Source: Candidatus Omnitrophota bacterium
GTDB taxonomy: Bacteria > Omnitrophota > Omnitrophia > Omnitrophales > Aquincolibacteriaceae
Direction: 5' to 3'
DNA: 54,553 nucleotides
Assembly: GCA_020632475.1 (NCBI GenBank)
Contig: JACKFM010000008.1
Coordinates: forward strand, 1 to 54,553
Part shown: positions 17,896 to 27,500 of the stretch, in pieces
Numbering within the stretch: the first letter of the stretch is position 1
How the letters are laid out: each line of letters opens with the position of its first letter
Program-made: the position numbers and the translations under genes
Notes under the pieces: generated by a model
What the model was told of the DNA's origin: nothing
The model's input: only the letters and a program-made list of their open reading frames with translations
Database searches by the model: none

Positions 17896-17918
17896 AGGGG
17901 TTCGGACCCCTTTATTTT
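17896..17918 (+). terminator. possible stem-loop terminator
   Basis: AGGGG and CCCCT form a stem around a 6-nt loop, followed by TATTTT on the plus strand. No plus-strand gene ends here; on the minus strand the stem lies downstream of arsS but is followed by a poorer T tract. It may act on the arsS transcript, or be a by-product of local repeats. Confidence 0.3.
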
Positions 17919-18062
17919 GTGTATCATTTATTTATCGATAGGCACCTTGATCAATCTCATCACAAGCTTAAAAAGCCTGCTCCCACTCCTAGGCGAGATC
18001 ATAGCTCCATGCCAATACTTTAGTTGCGGATCGTGTATACCACGTCAAGCGGTCACCCGAAG

Positions 18063-18113
18063 GTTCGAATGGAGATTTTTAATTTCTTATCCATAACAAG
18101 GCTCCATTCGAAC
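18063..18113. repeat. long perfect inverted repeat
   Basis: Twelve-base arms GTTCGAATGGAG and CTCCATTCGAAC are perfectly complementary with a 27-nt A/T-rich centre. This could form a stable hairpin in DNA or RNA. It is too far from a gene end to be a normal terminator. Confidence 0.75.
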
Positions 18114-18119
18114 AGTATA

Positions 18120-18138
18120 GACGGACATCAAGTCCGTC
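18120..18138. repeat. intergenic copy of the 13-nt palindrome found in the giant gene
   Basis: Arms GACGGAC and GTCCGTC flank ATCAA. The 13-nt core GGACATCAAGTCC is identical to the palindrome in the tandem repeats at about 35083-35140 and 42880 inside the giant coding sequence. The flanking bases TG..CAG and GTCCC on one side also resemble the coding copies. Confidence 0.65.
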
Positions 18139-18354
18139 ATGCAGCGTCCCTGCGCATTGGAGCAGTGACACCCAAACGTTTTAATTGAAATTTTTAGCTT
18201 TTTATTCATAACGACTCATGGGTAATGTTTATCTGCTTACTTGGACCGGGTATTGTAACAGAGTTACGGCCGGGAGGCAAAAACGCCATCAGTCTTTGTA
18301 TATTTAAAAAAGAAAAATATTGCAATCAGATATTAGCCGCCATTGAACTATTCT

Positions 18355-19311
18355 TTAGCGAAGGGCACCCTGGCAGCTGGAGCCATTTCCGGCCGTGCAG
18401 CCGAAACAGTGTTCGGCCGTTTGGATTTGCATACGGGTAAGATCGGATTCGGAGACGTTCTGAATGGTTAAGGCCGGACGATTATCAAGAGGCATTTCGA
18501 GCATTTGATTGAAATCACAGTCATAGAGTTTCCCGTCCCAACCGACGCTAAGCGTGTTACGGCACATCAGTCCGTCCAAAGTTCCGGGGTTGAAACTATG
18601 GATCAAAAGCTCCACATAGGTTTCATATTGATTCTGTCTTTTAAGATATTGTTCATATCGCGTAATAGGCATATTCGTAATGGTGTAAAGGCTATTAAAC
18701 TCAATCGTCCAATCCTGAAAAAGCCGCTCTTTATAGTCCTTTTCCAATTGGCTCTGCGCAGCCGGTAAATATGGGCCGGTGGGATTGTAGACAAGATTGA
18801 GAACAAGATGCGTGTCCGGCTTACCATAACCCAACCGATTGAGTTTCTGAAGTGCTTTAATCGAATCTTCAAAAGCGCCTCTGCCCCGCTGCCGGTCAAC
18901 ATTTTTTTGCAGATAACACGGCAGTGAAGCAATAATTTCCACGTGATGGCTGGCCAGGAACTCGGGTAAATCATTCTGCCCGTCCGCAAAAAAGACGGTA
19001 AGGTTACACCGGTCAATCACATGAATGCCGTATTGGCGGGCTTCTGAAACTAAATACCGGAAGTTCGGATTCATCTCAGGTGCCCCGCCGGTGAGGTCAA
19101 GCGTCTTAACCCCGGACTTTTTCATATAAGCGGCAACCGCTTCGGCCGTGGATCGGTCCATATTCTCTGTTGTGTTGGCGGGACTAGCCTCAACATGGCA
19201 GTGGGTACAGCTCATATTGCAGAGTTTTCCAAGATTCACCTGAAGGATTTCGACAGATCCTTTGGTTAGCCGCAAATCAAGGGAACCAAGTTTTTCCTGA
19301 AAACAATTCAT
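18355..19311 (-). CDS. arsS: ArsS-like radical SAM protein (arsenosugar biosynthesis)
   Basis: The radical SAM cluster motif is C-x3-C-x2-C in LCNMSCTHCHVEASP, followed by LDLTGGAPEMNP. The C-terminal half has the extra cysteines of the ArsS family (LMCRNTLSVGWDGKLYDCDFN and HCFGCTAGNGSSC). Members add a deoxyadenosyl group to methylated arsenic in the route to arsenosugars. I chose the ATG at 19311 (318 residues), which has a GAGG site and sits 19 bp after arsM; the longer frame from 19437 would run 107 bp into arsM with an unrelated basic tail. It forms an operon with arsM. Confidence 0.88.
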   Translation of the reverse strand: MNCFQEKLGSLDLRLTKGSVEILQVNLGKLCNMSCTHCHVEASPANTTENMDRSTAEAVAAYMKKSGVKTLDLTGGAPEMNPNFRYLVSEARQYGIHVIDRCNLTVFFADGQNDLPEFLASHHVEIIASLPCYLQKNVDRQRGRGAFEDSIKALQKLNRLGYGKPDTHLVLNLVYNPTGPYLPAAQSQLEKDYKERLFQDWTIEFNSLYTITNMPITRYEQYLKRQNQYETYVELLIHSFNPGTLDGLMCRNTLSVGWDGKLYDCDFNQMLEMPLDNRPALTIQNVSESDLTRMQIQTAEHCFGCTAGNGSSCQGALR

Positions 19312-19330
19312 CACAATCCTCAAAAATAAG

Positions 19331-20509
19331 TTAGCAGCAGCTGCCACCCGTACAGGAAGATTGTAGTTTCGTCGTCTTTTCAGAGCTCTTAGCCTTTGTC
19401 TGACGGGGATCCCGTTCATCAGCCCGGCAACAGCCAAAGGGTTTTGCCTTTGACCGCGGAATGTCTTTGGCCGGCGGAACTAAAATAAAGTCATTTTGAT
19501 ACGGCTTTTGGGAATAAGTCTGATAAGTCTTATCACCAACGGCTGTGCGGACACCCCGCTTCAGGGTGCTTCCGTTGTCATCAGTCACCTGTTTCCACGG
19601 CCCTTTGTAAATTACAGCCTGATTTCGTTCCAGCCCCGGACCTTTTGTACCTTTATAGGCCGTAATCGTCATCGAACGAAACTCAATCCCTTTTACAATT
19701 TGCCATGGTCTTTCATCAAATTTTTCGATTTTAATTCCATAAAAACCGGCCTCTTCAAAGGCTTTGAGAAATGCTTTTTCCTGAAAGGCCCCTGAGATAC
19801 AACCGCTCCAGAGTTTTGTATCCTGCTGAAGTTTTTCGGGGACATCTTCATCTGAGACAATATCAGATATAGCGACACGGCCTCCATTTTTAAGGACCCG
19901 GTACATTTCGCTGAAAAGCCCTCGTTTATCTTCCGGACGAACAAGGTTGAGCACACAGTTGGAAACAATGACATCAATTGAGTCATCCGGGACTAATTGA
20001 GAATGCGGCAAAGATTCCTGCATCGTCAGATAATCCTCAACGGAACAGATAGGCGTTTTCTGCAGGCTTTGATCCAAAGCATCCAGATTTGTTCTCAAAT
20101 CCTGAATGCGCCCGCGCAGAAATTCGACATTGTGCCAGCCAATCCGGGCTCCCACTTCTTTTTGATATTTACGGGCCAGCGCAAGCATGGTGGGATTAAA
20201 ATCCACACCGATCACCTTTCCTTTGGGCCCCACAATCTGTGACGCGATATAGCAGATTTTTCCGCCGCCGGAGCCAAGATCTAAAACGGCGTCCCCTTCT
20301 TTGAGATAACGGGACGGATCACCACAACCATAATCTTTTTCAAGGATTTCCTGCGGAATAACCTTAAGGTATCGGGGGTCATAACTTGTGGGGCAGCACA
20401 GAGCCTCTTCTCTAATTTTGGCGCCTTGAGCATAACGTGTTTTGACCGCCTGCTCCAGGTTAACCGGTTTATTTTTTTTCATCGACTTTCCATTTTTTAC
20501 ATTCCCCAT
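19331..20509 (-). CDS. arsM: ArsM-like arsenite S-adenosylmethionine methyltransferase
   Basis: This 392-residue cytoplasmic protein has the SAM-binding motif AVLDLGSGGGKICYIAS and the arsenite methyltransferase signature SNCVLNLVRPEDKRG. Cysteines suited to bind As(III) are in EALCCPTSYD, DYGCGDP and SGCISGAFQ. The C-terminal extension typical of the ArsS-linked type is present and ends in a Cys-rich tail (CTGGSCC). In that extension the reading is GPGLERNQ, where I recall a Cys in related proteins; this needs an alignment. The ATG at 20509 has AGAGGGG 8 nt upstream and is preferred over the in-frame ATG at 20578. Confidence 0.88.
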   Translation of the reverse strand: MGNVKNGKSMKKNKPVNLEQAVKTRYAQGAKIREEALCCPTSYDPRYLKVIPQEILEKDYGCGDPSRYLKEGDAVLDLGSGGGKICYIASQIVGPKGKVIGVDFNPTMLALARKYQKEVGARIGWHNVEFLRGRIQDLRTNLDALDQSLQKTPICSVEDYLTMQESLPHSQLVPDDSIDVIVSNCVLNLVRPEDKRGLFSEMYRVLKNGGRVAISDIVSDEDVPEKLQQDTKLWSGCISGAFQEKAFLKAFEEAGFYGIKIEKFDERPWQIVKGIEFRSMTITAYKGTKGPGLERNQAVIYKGPWKQVTDDNGSTLKRGVRTAVGDKTYQTYSQKPYQNDFILVPPAKDIPRSKAKPFGCCRADERDPRQTKAKSSEKTTKLQSSCTGGSCC

Positions 20510-20601
20510 ACAAACACCCCTCTTTGACTTCAAACGAATTATGGCGCAGCACCTTTGTCGCAATTTTTGTGACATCAATAATAGCTGTGAGTACGGTAAG
20601 T

Positions 20602-20623
20602 ATTGTACACAACCCCATGGGGT
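20602..20623 (-). promoter_or_regulatory. possible arsM promoter with palindrome
   Basis: The perfect 12-bp palindrome ACCCCATGGGGT (20612-20623) lies about 100 bp before the arsM start, directly upstream of a -10-like TACAAT (20607-20602, minus strand). A palindrome in the spacer of a promoter is typical of an operator. No matching -35 box is clear, so this is tentative. Confidence 0.3.
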
Positions 20624-20674
20624 ATCGCTATCTGAAACCTGAGATTGATCCGGATAAAAGGAATAAAAAGTCGA

Positions 20675-21565
20675 TTACGCGGCAGATTCGAAGAGTTTCT
20701 TCTGCAGAATGGAAAGTTCTTTAATCAGCTGGGACATGGAGACCCCGAATTCAGAGGCCAGGGATTCATCGTCGTACCGCTGCAGATAATTCTCGGTCAG
20801 TTTACCCAGAAGAGCGGCGGTCATTAAGATCGCCGGCACACCGTTACCGGTTTTCCTGATTCTCACCCGTGCCAACCCCTGGCGGGCATTCAAACGTTCA
20901 CCAATCGCATCCTGGCCGTAGACCGAAGCCACCGGGATTTGCTCGTCACTGAGCGGTTGATTGACTAATGAAACATAGCTGCGTGCATTGCCGGCAACTT
21001 TGAGATGAAAATTTTTCCCTAAAAGGGCAAGGGCATTAAAACCAAGATGGCTTTCAGATTGGATTTTTTCAAGTTCCGCCTGAAAAGCACGCGCGTCTTC
21101 TTCACTCTTTAAAGTCACCGTATAATCCAATTGGCTCTGTTCGGCAATCAGCATCAGAACCGGAATGATACTTTGCGGTGTAATATCACTGACAATCGAT
21201 TGGTCATCCGCTGAAACCCCGTCTCTATGCAGAGGATTGTGCAGAATGGCCTGAGCCCCTTCCAAGGTCTGTAGACTGTGACGGATTTTATTCAACGCGG
21301 GCAGATTCGTTTCTATAAATGCTGAAAGCCACGGCGCCAGTGTCTGATTTTGGCCCTGATTGTCTTCGGGCCGGAGATTAATCGTCAGCTGTTGGACCAC
21401 ACTTTGAAAAACCGGAAATCCGTATTCGTCGGCAACAAGCGGCGAAACCAGCCGGTTACCGTATTGGACAGCGACCCGGCCTACGGGTCCCTGACTCAGA
21501 CTATCGGCAATCTGTACCGCATCGGTCAGCGCCAGCCGCAATTCTGTACGAATCGGGATGGTGTT
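20675..21565 (-). other. C-terminal 'bookend' domain of the 2555-residue protein
   Basis: It follows the junction RTELR. Stretches such as FPVFQSVV, DYTVTLKSEEDARAFQAEL, SYVSLVNQPLSDEQIPVA and ILMTAALLGKL match, in the same order, LPVFQSID, HYTVLIADTEQDAEALQEKL, TAWIDWPGELNQDQTAIP and TPLTQAALLLLEG at the end of the 6777-residue protein. Function unknown. Confidence 0.6.
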
Positions 21566-24500
21566 CAAAGGTGTCGCATGTCTAAAAAGAAACTGCTGAT
21601 CGGCGGGTAAGCCGGCCGCATGGTTTGTCACAATCACCTGCTGATCGGCTTCGGGATAGATCGTTAAGTCCCCCGCATAGGTATGGTTATTGAGCGCATC
21701 CACGGTCTGGGGATTGCCAAATCCCACTTCGAAAACAACCAGCTTGGGTTTATTCCCCCATTCATTAGGGGCAAATAAGGCATTTTGAATTTCATCCGCA
21801 CGATCGCGGGAAAACACAATATCCCCTTCCTGATAATCGGTTAAACGCAGCAGGTCAGCCTTCACTTCGTCTTTAATTCCCGGCATGCCGGGTGTTGAAA
21901 AGGCATCAAGGCGGATCGGCGCCATCGTCGTATCGCTTGAAACACTAATCGTTTCCTGATGATAATCAAAACGCATACTCGGTGTCGGCGTGCCGTGAAA
22001 AGCCGGGATTAAGGTCAATTGCAGAGGATCTGCCGGATCGCCTAGTCGAATCTTTGCGTAAAATTTTGTTCTCTTTAAATGGACATTGGGATATTCCGCT
22101 TCAAGCTTCTTATTGAGAATAAGCTCAGCCTGTTCAATGAAAAACTCGGCAATTCCGGCCTCCATCACCAGATTCACTTCCTGTCCGGCCTGTTTCATCC
22201 ATTCAAAGAACTGCAACGCACCTGCGACATGATCTTCATGCATATGGGTGAGCACGATATTCGCCATGTCGGCGGGTTGGATCTGAAGCTGTTCAAGCAA
22301 TGCAACCGTCGGTGCCCCGGCATCAATGAGCGTTGCTTTACCTCCGGCCCAGACCACTTGGTTACTGGTCAGACCTTTGATATCCATCCCTCCGCTGGTT
22401 CCAAGAAAAGTGAGTCCAAAACCGGGTTTTTCAGTCAGAGGTTCTACTTTGTCAATTTGAACATCATAGGCTTTTAGGTTTGCAGCCTGAAGCGTGGTTG
22501 TTACCGGTTCCGTCAGCGCCGCATCTTCAACCGAATAGTTTTGTGCATCGTCATGATAGGTAATGGTGACATCACCGATTTGAGCGGAATGGGTTTGATT
22601 GTCCAAAACAATAAATTCCACCATATTCTCTTCGGGCGTAATCATCTGAAGCGTTCCATCAATCACACCCCGGTCAGCAATCGCGATCGCCTCTCGCCTG
22701 AATCGCTGATAAATCTCATTCGGATATTCATAGTCTTTAACCCGCGGCAACTCATACGGGTTGCCTAATTGCAAATAGCGGTAGATCCGGTCTTTCTCAG
22801 CCTGGCTTTTGACCACAATTTTGGTTTTACGCTTATGGAAATGCCAGTTGGCCGCAGCCGCAAAATAAAACTGCACCAAATTGCTGCCGTCCGCGCCGGT
22901 CCATTGATCCCCTGCCGGAGTCACAAAAATACTCGGAAACTCATCTTCGCTCCCCGCCGCCAAATTGCGATTAAGCATCGTCATGCCGACCGAGATCACT
23001 CCCGCGGACGTTGCGACCTGATTTTGATTCGGATTTGTGATTGTGACATTGACATCCCCGGCCGGATAATGAAAACTCTGTGCGGGCCTGATTTCACTGC
23101 GCATCTCCGTACGCCGTGGCGGAATGTTCATCGTTTCCGTTAAATAATCTCTCAGCCGTCTTTGAATTTCCTTAACGCCCTCCGGAGTCGTAGGGTCAAG
23201 GCGGCCGTTCTCGGTATCGGCAATAAGCCCGTCAATGATTTGATGTGTTGCCTTGTCTTCGGGAGTCAGAAGGTTCCTGAAGGAAAATGAACTGAGTCTT
23301 CGTTTCCCATTATTCCTATGGGACCAGCCTATGATTTCTCCGCCGGATTTAATTTCCTTGAAAACGAGGAGCCATGCTTCCCTAGTTTCCGGGAAAAGCA
23401 GCTCAGGATCGTCCTCGATGTGCTCGAACATCAGAAGATTCTTATAAAGAATCATCCGAAAGGCATGGAAACGGATCTTTTGCAAATCTTCCATAGTGAG
23501 TTGGACATCTGAACTCTGCGGAGAGGCCAAATATTCGAGAAGAGCCTGCGGTGTCGGGAAAAGATCCACGAGAGGATCGTGGATTTCGGCACCTTCGATC
23601 GAACCGGGATAAATATGCGAGGTGTACCTTATTTCCATCACGCGAAGCAGACCCAGATAAATAAATGCCGCGCGGTCCTGGGGATTTTCGATATTAAAAC
23701 TTCTGGGGGCTAGAATGTATTGATCCAACTCATCGAAGATGGGTTCAGGAACCCAGCCTTGTGCTGGATTACTCTGAGCAGCCCTTGAGAAAGCGGTATA
23801 ATCAAACCGAATGATAACCCTGTCATCTTTAACCTGCGTTTCATCCGCAACAAAACTCGAAAATAGCGACTCCCCGATTTCATATCCTGTGTACTGCACA
23901 TCCATGAGTGATACTTTATCCAACGCGTTTTGATTTCTGAGATAATCAACCGCCTGTGTAAATTCATTCTGTAGATGCGAAGATGCCCGAACCTCTAGAG
24001 ATTGTTTTATTTGCAAGCCGATTTTAGTGACCCGTGCTGAATAATAGATTAAAACACCCCCCAGCACCGTTCCCGTCAGCACAAAATGAAGCCAATGCCG
24101 TCTTAGGATTCCTTTAGGACTGTCTTCGACGGGTCTTTTTGTTCGTATGAATGTGTCAATCAGCCAGGACAGGCCAAAGAGCGCTGCGTTTACGCCAATG
24201 ACTGCGATGGTCAAATTCATCGCTATAAGTTTGAACTCGGACCATGTTTTTGCATGTTCATCCAGAAACCGGTAAACCGCCAGAAGGGTTGCTGCTCCGC
24301 CCATCAAAACCATGAGGGTTGCCAGCGAAAATTGGGGGATGTATTTTTTTATTCCGGCCGGCGGTGTTTGATTATCTGCTCTGATCTCAGACCGCAGCCG
24401 GGCCCAGGGTTTAGTTTGCAATTCTTCCTTTAAACGGCGCAGTGTTTGCATACTTTTGCCCGGCTCGGGGTTGGAAACCCCGGTAACCGGTAGTGTATAA

Positions 24501-27500
24501 AATGGAGCAAGGCCGGAAAGTTCGCCTTCATCGGTAATGACCGCAATCCGTTTAATAAAGACTTTGACGGCTTCGACATCACCGGTTTTGGAGACATCTT
24601 TATAGCCGGTTTCGGTGAGCGGTGCTGTTTCAGCCAATGCCCTGGCGGATTGAGGTGTTTGCGGTTTACCGGTCGAAGATGTTTTTTCGGCTTCGCGTGC
24701 AGGCTTGAAAATTTTGAGAATTTCGGGACGAACTTCAGCCCAGTCAAATCCGTCGAGCTCTTCGACCAAACGCCAGATAGTCTGCTTGCCCCGGCCTTTT
24801 TCGGGACGCTCAACACCTTCGACCTCAGCCGTATAAAACAGTGCAAGGCCCGATAAATTCCCCTCATCGACGCGTGACAGAAGCCGCCGGATAAAAACTT
24901 TGACGGCATCCACATCACCGGTGCCGGCCACGATACGGTAACCGGCATTGGTCAGAGGCACCTGTTCGGCCAATTGCGCGGCGCGCTGAGCCGTTGGTTT
25001 TTGAATTGCTTCAAACGCTAAAGCAGCTTCTTTGTCTTCACGCTGAAGCTCTCCAAGCATGACCTTATACCAGGGCATGGCTTTTTCAATGGCAATATTA
25101 GTCGGAAGCGCCAGGGCTTCAACCTGAATGCCCAGATTCATATAAATTCTTTTGGCATTACCGGAAAAAGCTTTTCCGGTCGCAGGGTCAACAGCATCCA
25201 CAGGGCCCCAGCCGCTTTCATATCCCCGGCTGCCCGGCGCAAGTCCCAACTGAATCATAGTCTCGGCATTGCGCTGTCCTGCTTCAAGAATCAACCCATG
25301 AAAGGGGCCTGCGGTCACCATGATGGCCGGATTTTTGTCACCAAATTGATTATAGGCATCGACAATCCGTCCGGTTCCCGCCGTAGAAAGAAGGATCTTA
25401 TCTCCTCGCTGCTTTGCCAATGCACTGTAGCCGCGGATGTAATTAAGTTTTCCGCGCCACAAAGAAGGGGTCAGGTTTTCAAAATCAAAAGGCAGCAGAT
25501 AAAGCTGCGTCCAGGCGCTTCCGCCCCCGTCTGCAACCGGAATCTCTAAGGTCTGTCCGCCGACAGTACGTCGTTCCCAGTCAAAATACATATTGCGCCA
25601 GATCTCAAGACCGTTTTCACCCAGATGCCCCATGGCCATCAGCGGAAGAAACAAAAGCGCTTCGGTGTTTTTATTGTCGATCGTACCCGGCAGGCGTACG
25701 ATTTCACCGTTATCTTTTTTAAGAAATGTCATGTGCAGATTGACGCCGTCGATGAATTTTTCGTAACTTGTTTGCTTGAGAATATCATCGGCGAGTTTAA
25801 CAATTGAGGGGTCCTGAAGACCCGGAATAATGCCGCCTTTGTAGATTTCCCTTAATCGCAGCAATTCGGTTTTGGTCAAGCCGTCGTCATAGGAAGCATA
25901 GACCATTCCGCGTCCGGTTCCTGGCACATCACGGGGTTCCTGGCGAAGATTACCGGTGTTATCATATACAAGCACCTCGGGCAGAATGCCGTCCACGCCA
26001 TATCGATTCACTAAATCCGCATATTTTTCAAGCGACTTTTTGATGACCGCAGTAACAGACTTTGGGGCAGAAGCTTCATTCCCGCTGCGGCCCACGGGGT
26101 ACTTACCGTGATGTGCAGCCATCGCGATTTGAGAGCTCCAGAGATAGCGAAAATCACCGGCCCGAACCCAGCCTCCCCGTTCAGGCACCTCGGTCGAATT
26201 GATCTGATTAATCGGAAGACCGTCCCGCACACGCATGCGGTACATCCCGGCCTGAATATCGGTGTGCGCCTGCTTTAAAATCGGGCGATCCAAATTACGG
26301 TTAGTCTGCGGCAGATTAAAATTTACGTATTCTTCGGCCCCAAGATCGATATCGGGTATCAGAAGTGCTGCAGCCGCTGCGGCGGCCTGCAAAAGATGTC
26401 TCCGGCTAAATTTTGCTTCTCCAGATCTGAGTTCGGGCCGCCCCACTTCAGGTTCGACTACATGAGATTGAAAAGCGGCACGATCATACCCCTTTAATTT
26501 ACCGGTCGTGGTGTTAATGCTACCGAATTCCCCCGCTGATGCAAATCCGACACTCAGGCGCGAATGGCCTGAGGATAAATCCATCCATGTCTGGAGCGGC
26601 GCGTCAAGCTGGCCGGCATACGTATGGTTGAGTACCTGAGCGGCATCCAATCCCGCAGCAGGGACAATCTGTGAAATCACATTCGCAACTGCCAGCACGG
26701 AAGGACCTGCATCAAAGGCCAAACGGGCTAACATTGCGAGATAATTGATCCCCGTATCATTTAAACGCCGGGTCGCGGAGACCGTAGACTGCGGCGGCAT
26801 AAAATGATCGATTGTAGAACGAACGTATTCCGGCTGCGACTTATCGATCTGGGTCATTTTGGGTGTAATCAGCGCATAATTATAGTTCTGATCTTTAAAA
26901 AATTTTCTAAACGGCGCGGTGTGAAATCCTCCCGTAATGACAACCGCTCTGGCGTCCTCGGAATCCTTAAGCATCGATTCAATATTTTTCAGCATCGACT
27001 GATCGCGTTCTTTCACACCACGATAAAATTCAAGCGCCTGATCATAGAGTTTATCGATGTCATCTAGATGGACGAAACCCGCATTACGCACCCGCGCATC
27101 ATCATTCAAATGACTAAATTTAAGCGTCATGGCTGAAGGACGCATCTCGGGCATAAACGCGGTTTCATAATCATCAGGCATTAATTCAAGACGAAAGAGC
27201 CGCTTCAACACCTTATATTTCTTAAGCGCTAGCACAATCTCTTTTTCCTTCTCATCATGAGACAATTTGTCCGAAATTTCATCCGTCAAAAGGCTCAATT
27301 CCTTCATGAGCTTGACGCCATCAATTTCACTTTGAAGAATCAGGTGTCCGATAAAAAGATTCACATTCGGATAGCGCTCAAAAGCAAAGTCCGGAGGAAA
27401 ACATGAAATCATCTGTTCAAAAAGATTCCGGGTACCGGGATCGGCTAGATGGTTTTGTGAAAGCGGTGCAGATAGAAGTTCTTGAACTTGAGCATAAACA

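Larger units (their letters stand above)
17702..18354. other. non-coding stretch rich in palindromes
   Basis: No convincing gene is present in these 650 bp. The stretch holds the two inverted repeats listed separately, a GGGG/CCCC stem (17896-17918), small hairpins such as AGTTC/GAACT near 17853-17865 and CGTG/CACG near 18032-18044, and a repeated 10-mer TCAAGCGGTC at 17793-17802 and 18045-18054. Two similar A/T-rich stretches ending CATAAC occur near 18075-18097 and 18187-18210. It separates arsS from the nar operon and must contain that operon's promoter. Confidence 0.6.

Noticed and set aside
19312..19437. Longer start for the ArsS-like gene
   Set aside because: The extension overlaps the end of arsM, is very basic and unlike ArsS; the ATG at 19311 has a good ribosome site.
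20510..20578. Longer start for arsM
   Set aside because: The internal ATG at 20509 has a strong AGAGGGG site at correct distance; the extension has no family similarity.
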